Part shown: piece after piece, positions 54,854-63,936 of the stretch
Layout of the letters: each line of letters begins with the position of its first letter
Position numbering within the stretch: the first letter of the stretch is position 1
Assembly: GCF_022808175.1 (NCBI RefSeq)
Contig: NZ_JALGBX010000001.1
Location: 1 to 64,000, forward strand
Reading direction: 5' to 3'
Source: Streptomyces sp. AP-93
GTDB taxonomy: Bacteria > Actinomycetota > Actinomycetes > Streptomycetales > Streptomycetaceae
Length of the DNA: 64,000 nucleotides
Translations under genes and position numbers: made by a program
Notes under the pieces: generated by a model
Databases searched by the model: none
What the model saw: only the letters and a program-made list of their open reading frames with translations
Told to the model about the DNA's origin: nothing

Positions 54854-56089
54854 TCAGGAGCCTTCTGTCCCGGATGTACCGCGTCGGCACGTGTCGTCCC
54901 CGGCGGCGCACACCGTGGAACCGAACGCACCGGTTCCGATTTTGGCGAAGTTGTCCAGGGATGCGGTCCCTGGCTCGAAGTAGCCGGTGTGGCTCTTGGC
55001 TCCGGCCGCCGAAAGGACCCGTGCGCCGAACTCCTCGGAGACCGGATCCGCGCCGTGGCCCAGGCCCCCGAACTCCAGGTGGGGCACGTCGGCGATCCAG
55101 TCACCGGCGTCCCGCATCGCCCACACCCGCGCCGGGGTGTCCAGCTCGGCGGCGTTCTCGGCGCGCATCCCGGGGCTGCCCGCCACCACGATGTCCGTGA
55201 CCCGGCGCGGCAGTTCGTGCGCGGCCACCCCGCACACCACCGAGCCGTAGCTGTGGCAGAACAGCGCCACGCTCGCCCGGCCGGGCAGCGCGGAGGTCAG
55301 CGAGCGCAGCCGGGCCGCGCCGTCCACCGCCAGCCGCCCGGTCGCCGCGTCCATGCCGACGCCGGTCGGGGCGGTGTAGCCGGCCCAGGCGATGACCGCG
55401 GTCCGGCCGGCCGGGGCGGCCGCGCGCTCGGCCTCGTAGAGGGACTGCGCCATGCCGACGGGGGAGGTCAGCCGGCGCACCGTGCGCTCGAAGGTGACCG
55501 CGTCGGTGTCGACCCCGGGCACGACCACCGAGATCCGGCGGGCCTCGGCGAGGTCGCCGAAGACCTCGGCGACGAGGGCGCCGCCGGTGGGGTCGAAGAC
55601 GAGGATCTGCCGGCCGGGCTCGGCGAGGGACTCGAAGCGGTGGGCGCGCCGGGCCGCGGTGGCGCGGTCGGCGGGAGCCAGCGTGATGTCGTGCGCACGG
55701 GTGGCCTCGATCCGTGCGGCCTGCCGCAGGGACATCCGGTTGGCCCGGTAGCGGACGCCGGGGGGCGCGCCGTCGAGGTTGCCGACCACCAGCGGGTGGC
55801 CCTCGGTGAGCCGGGCGCGCTGGGCGCCGTCGAGGCGCGCGAAGAAACGTGCCACCGCGGGTGCCGGGGCATCGGCGGCGGGCAGGGCCCGGCCCTCGAA
55901 GCGCGCCCCGGCCCAGGAGGCGAGCGCGGCCTCGCGCGGGGACGCCTCGCTCGCGGGCCGGTAGACGGCGGTCCAGCCCGTGGTCGTGAGCATCAGGAAG
56001 ACCACCGCCAGCGCGAGCAGGGCGCGCAGGGCGGCCGGGCGCGCGGGGGCGTCGGCGGAGTGGGCGTGGGCGTGGCCGGGCAGGTTCAC
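54854..56089 (-). CDS. Alpha/beta hydrolase (DUF1023 type), membrane anchored
   Basis: 411 residues. One N-terminal membrane helix (about 20-42), a helical region, then an alpha/beta hydrolase with nucleophile Ser280 in FCHSYGSVV. The catalytic His is probably in LGHGADPVS or SHTGYF near the C-terminus, and a cysteine pair (CAAGDDTC) is at the very end. GTG at 56089 follows TACGCT by 7 bp and lacks a ribosome site. A much longer open frame upstream is a shadow across two other genes. Substrate unknown. Confidence 0.82.
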   Translation of the reverse strand: MNLPGHAHAHSADAPARPAALRALLALAVVFLMLTTTGWTAVYRPASEASPREAALASWAGARFEGRALPAADAPAPAVARFFARLDGAQRARLTEGHPLVVGNLDGAPPGVRYRANRMSLRQAARIEATRAHDITLAPADRATAARRAHRFESLAEPGRQILVFDPTGGALVAEVFGDLAEARRISVVVPGVDTDAVTFERTVRRLTSPVGMAQSLYEAERAAAPAGRTAVIAWAGYTAPTGVGMDAATGRLAVDGAARLRSLTSALPGRASVALFCHSYGSVVCGVAAHELPRRVTDIVVAGSPGMRAENAAELDTPARVWAMRDAGDWIADVPHLEFGGLGHGADPVSEEFGARVLSAAGAKSHTGYFEPGTASLDNFAKIGTGAFGSTVCAAGDDTCRRGTSGTEGS

Positions 56090-56253
56090 TGCGCCCAGCG
56101 TAGGAGACCTCGGCGGCTGCGTGCGCGCCGGGTGACGGGAGTCACCGCCGACCGTGGGACGCCCCGCCGGCGGGTGCGCCCGTACGGGACCTGCGTGCGC
56201 GGGCGCCCGTGCCCGTACGGGACCTCCGCCCGCCCGGGAGGCGACCGCGCCGG

Positions 56254-56916
56254 TCAGGCGGGCCGGCGCCAGTCGGCGGCCAGCGCCGGGCCGATCTGGT
56301 CGAGGTAGACCTCGGTCATCCGCCGGATGGTGGCCACGCTGATGTCCTCGCCCTGTCCCCAGAGCCGGCCGGTGACGCGCATCACGCCCGTGAAGGCGGC
56401 GACGGCCACCCGCGGGCGCGGGTCGGCGTCCACGTCCAGGCCCTCGCGCTCGGCTATCAGCCGGGCGATCTGCTCCTCCAACTCGGTGGAGCGGCGCAGG
56501 TGCACGGCGAGCAGGGCCGGGGTGGACTCGATCAGCCGGTAGCTGCGCATGTACAGGTCGATGGGGACCAGGTCGGAAATGGCCTCGTCGACGGTGTCCC
56601 AGGCGTCGAGCACGGCCGAGCGCATCGCCTCGAAGGGGCCCTCGGCGGGCGGCCGGGAGTGCAGCGCCGCGACGAAGTGCGATTCGACCAGGTCCTGGAC
56701 GGCGAAGGCGACCTCTTCCTTGTTGGCGAAGTACCGGAAGAAGGTGCGCTGGGAGACGTCCACGGCGTCGGTGATCTCGTCGACGGTCGTTTCCTCGTAC
56801 CCCTGGGCGATGAAGAGGAGGAGGGCCGCGCGCAGCAGTGCGTCGCGCGTGCGCTGTTTCTTGCGCGCGCGCAGTCCGGCGGCCGGTGCGGGCGCGGGCC
56901 GCTGATCGGTCATCAC
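56254..56916 (-). CDS. TetR-family transcriptional regulator of the efflux gene
   Basis: 220 residues. Helix-turn-helix ALLLFIAQGYEETTVDEIT and VDVSQRTFFRYFANKEEV (about 30-75), with an all-helical ligand domain. GTG at 56916 (or ATG 56913) lies 7 bp after TACCCT, with no ribosome site. It is divergent from a DHA2 efflux pump; the usual arrangement is a drug-responsive repressor of the pump. Confidence 0.87.
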   Translation of the reverse strand: MMTDQRPAPAPAAGLRARKKQRTRDALLRAALLLFIAQGYEETTVDEITDAVDVSQRTFFRYFANKEEVAFAVQDLVESHFVAALHSRPPAEGPFEAMRSAVLDAWDTVDEAISDLVPIDLYMRSYRLIESTPALLAVHLRRSTELEEQIARLIAEREGLDVDADPRPRVAVAAFTGVMRVTGRLWGQGEDISVATIRRMTEVYLDQIGPALAADWRRPA

Positions 56917-56968
56917 GGCCGCCAGGGTACCTGTGACGGACCTGACAGTGGCTGTGTGACGAACCGGC

Positions 56969-56998
56969 CTGTGAAGTGTCAGTCGCTGTCACTAACCT
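56969..56998 (+). promoter_or_regulatory. Efflux promoter with TetR operator in the spacer
   Basis: CTGTGA (56969-56974), 18-bp spacer, TAACCT (56993-56998), then the ATG 6 bp later. The spacer contains GTGTCAG-TCG-CTGTCAC (56976-56992), a near-perfect inverted repeat. A related CTGACAG sequence lies at 56942-56948. Confidence 0.6.
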
Positions 56999-57004
56999 GT
57001 CCGT

Positions 57005-58621
57005 ATGACTAGTCGGATCACCGTCGACGGCGAGGACGCACTCTCGCTCAGCAAGGAACCGGACCCCTCGCCGGTCCGTACGGGCCTCCGGGGCCACCCG
57101 TGGCTCACCCTGTTCGCCGTCGCGATCGGCGTCATGATGGTCACCCTCGACGGCACGATCGTCGCCGTCGCCAACCCGGCCATCCAGAAGGACCTCGGCG
57201 CCTCGCTCGCCGACGTCCAGTGGATCACCAACGGCTACCTGCTCGCCCTCGCGGTCTCCCTCATCACCGCGGGCAAGCTCGGCGACCGCTTCGGCCACCG
57301 CCAGACCTTCCTCATCGGCATCGCCGGATTCGCCGTCTCCTCGGCGGCCATCGGCCTGGCCGGCGGCGTCGAGCTCGTCATCGCCTTCCGCGTCGCGCAG
57401 GGCGTCTTCGGAGCGCTGCTGATGCCCGCCGCGCTGGGCCTGCTGCGCGCGACCTTCCCGGCCGAGAAGCTCAACATGGCCATCGGCATCTGGGGCATGG
57501 TCATCGGCGCCTCGACCGCCGCCGGGCCGATCGTCGGCGGCCTGCTCGTCGAGAACGTGAGCTGGCAGTCCGTCTTCTTCATCAACGTGCCCGTCGGCAT
57601 CCTCGCGCTCGCCTTCGGCCTGTTCATCCTGGTCGACCACCGGGCCGAGAACGCCCCGCGCTCCTTCGACGTGCTGGGCATCCTGCTGCTGTCGGTGGGG
57701 ATGTTCTCGCTGATCTGGGCGCTGATCAAGGCATCCGAATGGGGCTGGGGAGACACCAGGACCCTGGCCTTCCTCGGCGGGTCCGTGCTGTGCTTCGTGG
57801 CCTTCGCCCTCTGGGAGAACTCCGTCTCCGAGCCGCTGATCCCGCTCGGGATGTTCCGCTCGCTGCCGCTGTCCGCGGGCACGGTGCTGATGGTCCTGAT
57901 GGCCTTCGCCTTCATGGGCGGGCTGTTCTTCGTCACCTTCTACCTGCAGAACGTCCACGGCATGAGCCCCGTCGACAGCGGCCTGCACCTGCTGCCGCTG
58001 ACCGGGATGATGATCATCGGATCGCCGCTGGCGGGCTTCGCCATCACCAAGGTCGGCCCGCGGCTGCCGCTCGTCGCGGGCATGGTCGCCACCGCCGTCG
58101 CCTGCTTCGGGATGGCCCAGCTGACCCCGGGCACCTCCACCCTCACCATGTCGCTCTGGTTCGCCCTGATGGGGCTCGGGCTCGCGCCCGTCATGGTCGG
58201 CGCCACCGAGGTCATCGTCGGCAACGCCCCGCTGGAGCTCTCGGGCGTGGCCGGCGGGCTCCAGCAGGCCGCCATGCAGGTCGGCGGCAGCCTGGGCACC
58301 GCCGTGCTCGGCGCGGTCATGGCGAGCAAGGTCGGCAGCGTCTTCGAGGACAACTGGGCCGGGGCCGGGCTGCCGCCGCTCACCCCGGAGCAGGCGGACC
58401 TCGCGGAGAAGGGCATCCAGGTCGGCATCGCCCCGATCCCGCCGGACGCTCCCGAGCAGCTCGCGGCGACCATCACGGGGGTCGCCAACGACACGTTCGT
58501 GTCAGGGATGGGCACCGCCTTCACCGTCGCGGGCGTGGTCGCGGTACTCGCCGCGGTCGTGGCCTGCTTCACGAAGCGCGGCGAGAACGCGGAGCCGGGG
58601 GCGGCCGCGGCCCACATCTAG
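57005..58621 (+). CDS. DHA2-family MFS drug efflux transporter
   Basis: 538 residues with about 14 membrane helices, EmrB/QacA type. MTLDGTIVAVANPAIQKDL in the first helix, WITNGYLLALAV, the motif-A loop LGDRFGHR and the antiporter motif C near GASTAAGPIVGG. ATG at 57005, probably on a leaderless mRNA. It expels drugs or a native metabolite using the proton gradient. It stands alone, with a hairpin terminator 120 bp after the stop. Confidence 0.9.
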   Translation: MTSRITVDGEDALSLSKEPDPSPVRTGLRGHPWLTLFAVAIGVMMVTLDGTIVAVANPAIQKDLGASLADVQWITNGYLLALAVSLITAGKLGDRFGHRQTFLIGIAGFAVSSAAIGLAGGVELVIAFRVAQGVFGALLMPAALGLLRATFPAEKLNMAIGIWGMVIGASTAAGPIVGGLLVENVSWQSVFFINVPVGILALAFGLFILVDHRAENAPRSFDVLGILLLSVGMFSLIWALIKASEWGWGDTRTLAFLGGSVLCFVAFALWENSVSEPLIPLGMFRSLPLSAGTVLMVLMAFAFMGGLFFVTFYLQNVHGMSPVDSGLHLLPLTGMMIIGSPLAGFAITKVGPRLPLVAGMVATAVACFGMAQLTPGTSTLTMSLWFALMGLGLAPVMVGATEVIVGNAPLELSGVAGGLQQAAMQVGGSLGTAVLGAVMASKVGSVFEDNWAGAGLPPLTPEQADLAEKGIQVGIAPIPPDAPEQLAATITGVANDTFVSGMGTAFTVAGVVAVLAAVVACFTKRGENAEPGAAAAHI

Positions 58622-58740
58622 GCCGTCTAGCCCCGCTCCGGCTGCCCGGCCCGGGACAGTGCCCCGCTGGCGCTGTGCCGCGGGCCCGGGCGGCCGTGGC
58701 GGTCACGGTGGTCGCGGAGGCGTCAACTCCGGGGCCGCAG

Positions 58741-58770
58741 CAGCCCCGCCGGACGGTTCCGGCGGGGCTG
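58741..58770 (+). terminator. Hairpin terminator after the efflux gene
   Basis: CAGCCCCGCCGGA (58741-58753), CGGT loop and perfect complement (58758-58770). It is the only recognisable element in 58622-58894. Confidence 0.75.
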
Positions 58771-58894
58771 TCGCCTATCAGGGTGGACCCGCCCGCGGGC
58801 CCTTCCGCCGAGACGTCCGCGCAGGCCAGCGTGGTGCCGACGGAGCCTTCGGAAACGGTCCGGGGCCCGTACGTCCACCAGGAGTTGACCCGTC

Positions 58895-59422
58895 ATGCGT
58901 ACGTGGAGCACCACTTTCTCCGGGCGCACCGCCGCCACGGCCACCGTTCTCGCCGCCACCCTGCTGATCCCGGGCACCGCGGAATCCGCCCACGCGGCGG
59001 GCCGCACCCAGGCTCCGGCCCAGGCCCAGGCCACCCCGGCTCGATCCAGGGTGCAAGCCCAGGGCCAGGCCCGCGCGGATGCCCCGGCCGCGGTACGGGG
59101 CGACGGGCGGGCTCGGGGGCGGGCGGCCGGGCCGCCGGTGCTCGGGGCGTGCGCCACCGGGCAGCTGTGCCTGTGGGCGAAGCCGGAGTTCAAGGGCGCC
59201 CGCACGACCCACGAGCTCAGCACCCTCGACATCAACAGCTGCACCGCCCTGCCCGCCGGGACCACGGCGCAGTCCCTCACGAACCGGACCGGCCGCCCGG
59301 TCACCACCTACCAGTCGGCCGAGTGCGCCGAGACCGGTGAGTTCCAGACCTACCCGGGCGACGGGGTGTGGCTGCCCCAGTCGCCCTACCAGGTCAGGGC
59401 GTTCAAGGTGTGGGAGCGCTGA
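58895..59422 (+). CDS. Secreted peptidase-inhibitor family I36-like protein
   Basis: 175 residues. Signal peptide about 1-34 (cleavage near AHA-A), then an Ala/Gln/Arg-rich linker, then a gamma-crystallin-like module (about 84-175) with CLWAKPEFKGA, YQSAEC and four cysteines, as in SMI-type metalloprotease inhibitors. ATG at 58895 after AGGAG. Inhibitory activity is unproven. It overlaps the convergent channel gene by 20 bp. Confidence 0.78.
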   Translation: MRTWSTTFSGRTAATATVLAATLLIPGTAESAHAAGRTQAPAQAQATPARSRVQAQGQARADAPAAVRGDGRARGRAAGPPVLGACATGQLCLWAKPEFKGARTTHELSTLDINSCTALPAGTTAQSLTNRTGRPVTTYQSAECAETGEFQTYPGDGVWLPQSPYQVRAFKVWER

Positions 59423-60269
59423 CGGCGCCGCCGCTGCCGGCCTCGACCGGCCCGCCCCGGTCGCCGGCCACCGCGTCCGGGCCGGGCTCCCGGGCGGGCC
59501 CGCCGGGCGCGGGGACTGCACCGAGCCCGCCGGGCCCGCCAGGGCCGCCGAGCCCGAGCCGGGCGACCTCGGCACGCAGCGCCCGTACCTCCGCCGTCAG
59601 TTCGGAGATCGCCGCCGTCTGGGCGCGCTCGACCTGGTCGTCGCGCTCGAAGCGGGAGATGAACCAGGCCGCGATGTTGGCGGTCACCACACCCAGCAGC
59701 GCGATCCCGGACAGCATCAGCCCCACCGCCAGCAGCCGGCCGAGCCCGGTGGTGGGGGAGTGGTCCCCGTACCCGACCGTCGTCATCGTGGTCACCGACC
59801 ACCACAGGGCGTCCCCGAGGTTCCTGATGTTGCCGTCGGGCGCGTCCCGCTCCACGCTCAGCACCGCGAGCGAGCCGAACATCAGCAGCCCGACCACCGA
59901 GCCCGCCACGTAGGTGGTGAGCCGGATCTGCGGGGCCATCCGCGCCCGCCGGCCGACCAGCATCAGGGTGGAGACCACGCGCAGCAGCCGCAGCGGCTGG
60001 ATCATCGGCAGCACCACCGCCACCAGGTCCAGCCAGTGGGTCCGTACGAAGGCCCTCTTCGACTGCGCCAGGCCCATCCGCACCAGGTAGTCGGCGGCGA
60101 AGGCGGCCCACACCACCCACTCGGCGTGCCTGCAGGCGCTGTGCACCGCCGGGCTCGCGTCGGGCAGGACGATGGGCACCGCGTAGGCCACGGCGAATCC
60201 CAGGGCGAGCACCAGCAGCGGCGTCTGCGTCCGGCGCTCCCACCGCTCCTGGGGAGAGGGTTGCTTCAT
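59403..60269 (-). CDS. Potassium channel, voltage-gated-like
   Basis: 288 residues. About six membrane segments, an S4-like helix with spaced arginines (LRLLRVVSTLMLVGRRAR), pore helix and selectivity filter TTVGYGD. A C-terminal coiled coil (about 210-235) and a Gly/Pro-rich tail follow. I prefer ATG at 60269, 7 bp after TACGAT; ATG at 60278 is possible but would overlap that -10. The channel probably forms tetramers and passes K+. Voltage dependence is not certain, since the arginine ladder is short. Confidence 0.85.
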   Translation of the reverse strand: MKQPSPQERWERRTQTPLLVLALGFAVAYAVPIVLPDASPAVHSACRHAEWVVWAAFAADYLVRMGLAQSKRAFVRTHWLDLVAVVLPMIQPLRLLRVVSTLMLVGRRARMAPQIRLTTYVAGSVVGLLMFGSLAVLSVERDAPDGNIRNLGDALWWSVTTMTTVGYGDHSPTTGLGRLLAVGLMLSGIALLGVVTANIAAWFISRFERDDQVERAQTAAISELTAEVRALRAEVARLGLGGPGGPGGLGAVPAPGGPAREPGPDAVAGDRGGPVEAGSGGAVSAPTP

Positions 60270-60294
60270 GCGGAGCATCGTAAGGAACGAGTAA

Positions 60295-60322
60295 GGGCGC
60301 CGGGACAGGTGTCCCGGCGCCC
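60295..60322 (-). terminator. Hairpin terminator of aceE
   Basis: GGGCGCCGGGACA (60295-60307) and its perfect complement (60310-60322), 18 bp beyond the aceE stop. The nominal loop is 2 nt, so the top pairs will open. Confidence 0.78.
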
Positions 60323-60340
60323 CCTCACGAAAGGCGACTG

Positions 60341-63073
60341 CTACGCGTCGCCGCCCGCCGCGCCCGGGTCAGCCGCCCGGACGTCCAGCAGCTGGTACCG
60401 GTCGATCGCCTGCTTCAGCGCCGAGCGGTCGATCTTGCCTTCCTTGGCCAGCTCGGTCAGCACCGAGAGGACCACCGACTGCGCGTCGATGTGGAAGAAG
60501 CGCCGGGCCGCGCCCCGCGTGTCCGCGAAGCCGAAGCCGTCCGCGCCCAGCGAGGTGTACGGGCCGGGCACCCAGCGCGAGATCTGGTCCGGGACCGCCC
60601 GCATCCAGTCGGAGACCGCGACGAACGGACCCTGCGCGCCGGACAGCTTGCTCGTCACGTACGGGACGCGCTGCTCCTCTTCCGGGTGGAGCAGGTTGTA
60701 CTCCTCCACGGCGACGGCATCGCGGCGCAGCTCGTTCCAGGACGTAGCCGACCAGACGTCCGCCTTGACGTTCCACTCGGCGGCCAGGATCCGCTGCGCC
60801 TCCAGCGCCCACGGCACCGCCACGCCCGAGGCCATGATCTGCGCCCCGACGGCTCCCGAGGGTCCCTCGGAGATCCGGTGGATACCGCGCAGGATGCCGT
60901 CCACGTCCACGCCGGCCGGCTCGGCCGGGTGCTGGATGGGCTCGTTGTAGACCGTCAGGTAGTAGAAGACGTCCTCGGCGTCGGGGCCGTACATGCGCCG
61001 CAGACCGTCCTTGACGATGTGCGCGATCTCGTACCCGTACGCCGGGTCGTACGCCACACAGCCCGGGTTGGTCGAGGCCAGCAGCTGGGAGTGGCCGTCG
61101 GCGTGCTGCAGGCCCTCACCCGTCAGGGTGGTCCGGCCGGCGGTCGCGCCGAGGACGAAACCGCGCGCCAGCTGGTCCGCCATCTGCCAGAACTGGTCAC
61201 CCGTGCGCTGGAAACCGAACATCGAGTAGAAGACGTAGACCGGGATCAGCGGCTCGCCGTGCGTCGCGTAGGCCGAACCCGCCGCGATCAGCGAGGCCGT
61301 GCAGCCCGCCTCCGAGATGCCGTCGTGCAGCATCTGGCCGGTCGGCGACTCCTTGTACGCGAGCAGCAGGTCGCGGTCGACCGCCTCGTACTGCTGGCCC
61401 AGCGGGTTGTAGATCTTGGCGCTCGGGAAGAACGCGTCCATGCCGAAGGTGCGGTACTCGTCGGGCGCGATCAGCACGAAGCGCCTGCCGATCTCCTTGT
61501 CCCGCATCAGGTCCTTCAGGATGCGGACGAAGGCCATGGTGGTGGCGATCGACTGCTGGCCCGAGCCCTTCTTGGCCGCCGCGTACGTGGCGTCGCCCGG
61601 CAGCTGGAGCGGCTTCGCGCGCACCACGCGGGTCGGCACGTAACCGCCGAGCGCGCTGCGGCGGTCGTGCATGTACTGGATCTCGGGGGAGTTGCGGCCC
61701 GGGTGGTAGTACGGCGGTGCGCCGTCCTCCAGCTGGGCGTCCGTGATCGGGATGTGCAGACGGTCGCGGAAGCGCTTGAGGTCGTCGGCCGTCAGCTTCT
61801 TCATCTGGTGGGTCGCGTTGCGGCCCTCGAAGTTCGGGCCCAGGGTCCAGCCCTTGACCGTCTGCGCGAGGATCACCGTCGGCTGGCCCTTGTGGGCCTT
61901 GGCCGCCGCGTACGCCGCGTAGACCTTCTTGTGGTCGTGACCGCCGCGGCCCAGGTGCTGGATCTGCTGGTCGGTCATGTTCTCGACCATCGCGCGCAGC
62001 CGGTGGTCGTCGCCGAAGAAGTGCTCGCGGATGTACGCGCCGGACTCGGTCGCGTACGTCTGGAACTGCCCGTCGGGCGTGGTGTTCATCTTGTTGACCA
62101 GGATGCCGTCGCGGTCCTGCGCCAGCAGCGGGTCCCAGGAGCGGTCCCAGATCAGCTTGATGACGTTCCAGCCGGCGCCGCGGAACTGCGACTCCAGCTC
62201 CTGCATGATCTTGCCGTTGCCGCGGACCGGGCCGTCGAGGCGCTGCAGGTTGCAGTTGACGACGAAGGTCAGGTTGTCGAGGTGTTCGCGGGCCGCGATG
62301 GAGAGCTGGCCGAGCGACTCGGGCTCGTCCATCTCGCCGTCGCCGAGGTACGCCCAAACGTGTGACTTGGAGGTGTCCGCGATCCCGCGGGCCTCCATGT
62401 ACCGGTTCATCCGGGCCTGGTAGATCGCACCGAGCGGGCCGAGGCCCATCGAGACGGTCGGGAACTCCCAGAAGTCCGGCATGAGCCGCGGGTGCGGGTA
62501 GCTGGAAAGGCCGTACGGGGCCTTCGACTTCTCCTGGCGGAACGCGTCGAGCTGCTGCTCGGAGAGCCGGTCCAGGAGGTAGGCACGGGCGTAGATGCCG
62601 GGCGAGGCGTGGCCCTGGAAGAAGATCTGGTCGCCGCCGTCGCCCTCGTCCTTGCCCCGGAAGAAGTGGTTGAAGCCCACGTCGTAGAGGGAGGCGGAGG
62701 AGGCGAAGGTGGCGATGTGACCGCCGACGCCGATCCCCGGGCGCTGGGCGCGCGAGACCATGACGGCCGCGTTCCACCGGGTGGCGTTGAGGACCTTGCG
62801 CTCGATCTCCTCGTTGCCGGGGAAGAAGGGCTCGTCCTTGGTGGCGATCGTGTTGACGTAGTCCGTGGAGCGCATCTCCGGCACGGCCACGCGCTTCTCG
62901 CGGGCCCGCTCCATCAGCCGCAGCATCAGGTAGCGGGCACGCTCACGGCCCCGCTCGTCGACCGCGGCGTCCAGGGAGTCCAGCCACTCCTGCGTCTCTT
63001 CCGGATCGAAGTCCGGTACCTGACTCGGCAGGCCACCAATGATGATCGGATTGCGATCGGATGCGGAAGCCAC
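60341..63073 (-). CDS. aceE: Pyruvate dehydrogenase E1 component (homodimeric)
   Basis: 910 residues, the usual length. Decarboxylates pyruvate with thiamine diphosphate and passes the acetyl group to E2. The ThDP/Mg motif begins [10 protein letters not shown] and ends near [29 protein letters not shown] and the C-terminal transketolase-like domains are intact. GTG at 63073 with AAGGAA upstream. It is monocistronic, between a terminator and an unusual 437-bp leader space. E2 and E3 genes are not in the window. Confidence 0.95.
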   Translation of the reverse strand: MASASDRNPIIIGGLPSQVPDFDPEETQEWLDSLDAAVDERGRERARYLMLRLMERAREKRVAVPEMRSTDYVNTIATKDEPFFPGNEEIERKVLNATRWNAAVMVSRAQRPGIGVGGHIATFASSASLYDVGFNHFFRGKDEGDGGDQIFFQGHASPGIYARAYLLDRLSEQQLDAFRQEKSKAPYGLSSYPHPRLMPDFWEFPTVSMGLGPLGAIYQARMNRYMEARGIADTSKSHVWAYLGDGEMDEPESLGQLSIAAREHLDNLTFVVNCNLQRLDGPVRGNGKIMQELESQFRGAGWNVIKLIWDRSWDPLLAQDRDGILVNKMNTTPDGQFQTYATESGAYIREHFFGDDHRLRAMVENMTDQQIQHLGRGGHDHKKVYAAYAAAKAHKGQPTVILAQTVKGWTLGPNFEGRNATHQMKKLTADDLKRFRDRLHIPITDAQLEDGAPPYYHPGRNSPEIQYMHDRRSALGGYVPTRVVRAKPLQLPGDATYAAAKKGSGQQSIATTMAFVRILKDLMRDKEIGRRFVLIAPDEYRTFGMDAFFPSAKIYNPLGQQYEAVDRDLLLAYKESPTGQMLHDGISEAGCTASLIAAGSAYATHGEPLIPVYVFYSMFGFQRTGDQFWQMADQLARGFVLGATAGRTTLTGEGLQHADGHSQLLASTNPGCVAYDPAYGYEIAHIVKDGLRRMYGPDAEDVFYYLTVYNEPIQHPAEPAGVDVDGILRGIHRISEGPSGAVGAQIMASGVAVPWALEAQRILAAEWNVKADVWSATSWNELRRDAVAVEEYNLLHPEEEQRVPYVTSKLSGAQGPFVAVSDWMRAVPDQISRWVPGPYTSLGADGFGFADTRGAARRFFHIDAQSVVLSVLTELAKEGKIDRSALKQAIDRYQLLDVRAADPGAAGGDA

Positions 63074-63510
63074 GCTGTTCCTTCGCTGTCGGGGGAGTCG
63101 TGCCTTGGGGTTCGCCGCCTCCCATGGTCTTACGCTCGGCAGAAATCGTCATCTTTACCGCTGGGTAATCCCTGGAGTGTGGAGGGATTGTGCCGGCGGT
63201 GGTGACGACAACGCCCAAACCGCAACCTTACGCCCATGTCGATCACCCCCTTCGCAAGGCCGTTCGTCCCTCAAACAGGTGCGAAAGTCCCGAGGCCGTG
63301 CCGAATGAGGTGGAATGGTGTGGGATGAATCACCAGGGGTACATCCGGAAGGGCTGAAAGTTGCGGCGAGACGGCCGCAATCGTCACCGTTTCGACGGTC
63401 TCGGCGGCCGGGTACTTGCGCGATCCGCCGCGCCCGTGTGGACTACGCCCAATGCTGCGCGTACGCGCGCCGCCGAAGAACATTCACCGAACATGAGCAG
63501 GAGGCACCCC
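63074..63510. promoter_or_regulatory. Divergent regulatory region between aceE and the DUF3052 gene
   Basis: 437 bp without a gene. AATCCCT (63167-63173) and AGGGATT (63183-63189) form a 7-bp inverted repeat with a 9-nt spacer about 95 bp upstream of aceE, a plausible operator. The region around 63130-63170 is locally AT-rich and probably carries the aceE promoter. I cannot fix start sites and see no RNA gene or riboswitch. Confidence 0.4.
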
Positions 63511-63936
63511 GTGAGCGCGACCGCGGACCACGCGGAGAACCTGGCCGCCAGGCTGGGTTTCCAGTCCGAACAGGTGGTCCAGGAGATCGGCTACGACGAC
63601 GACGTCGATCAGGAATTCCGTGATGCCGTAGAGGATCACGTCACCGAACTCGTCGATGAGGACTACGACGATGTCGCAGACGCGGTTCTGCTGTGGTTCC
63701 GGGAGGACGACGGCGACCTGACGGACGCCCTGGTCGATGCGACCGAGCTGGTCGAGGACGGCGCACTGATCCTGCTGGTGACTCCCAAGACCGGCAAGGA
63801 CGGTTTCGTCGAGGCCAGCGACATCAGCGAGGCCGCCGAGACCGCCGGCCTCTCGCTGGCCAAGGGTCTCCCCGTCGGCAAGGAGTGGACCGCCACCAAG
63901 CTGGCGACTCCGAAGACGGCCAAGTCCAAGCGCTGA
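63511..63936 (+). CDS. DUF3052-family protein
   Basis: 141 residues. Acidic soluble actinobacterial protein, recognised by the N-terminus SATADHAENLAARLGF and the body QEIGYDDDVDQEF. GTG at 63511 has AGGAGG 8 nt upstream; ATG at 63493 is less likely. The acidic stretch LVDEDYDDVAD and a basic C-terminal tail (PKTAKSKR) are notable. It is divergent from aceE, an arrangement I recall from other Streptomyces. Function unknown. Confidence 0.87.
   Translation: MSATADHAENLAARLGFQSEQVVQEIGYDDDVDQEFRDAVEDHVTELVDEDYDDVADAVLLWFREDDGDLTDALVDATELVEDGALILLVTPKTGKDGFVEASDISEAAETAGLSLAKGLPVGKEWTATKLATPKTAKSKR

Noticed and set aside
56090..57988. Very long minus-strand frame extending the alpha/beta hydrolase
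   Set aside because: It passes through tetR in another frame and antisense to the MFS gene; repetitive His/Asp/Gly sequence without homology. True start taken as GTG 56089.
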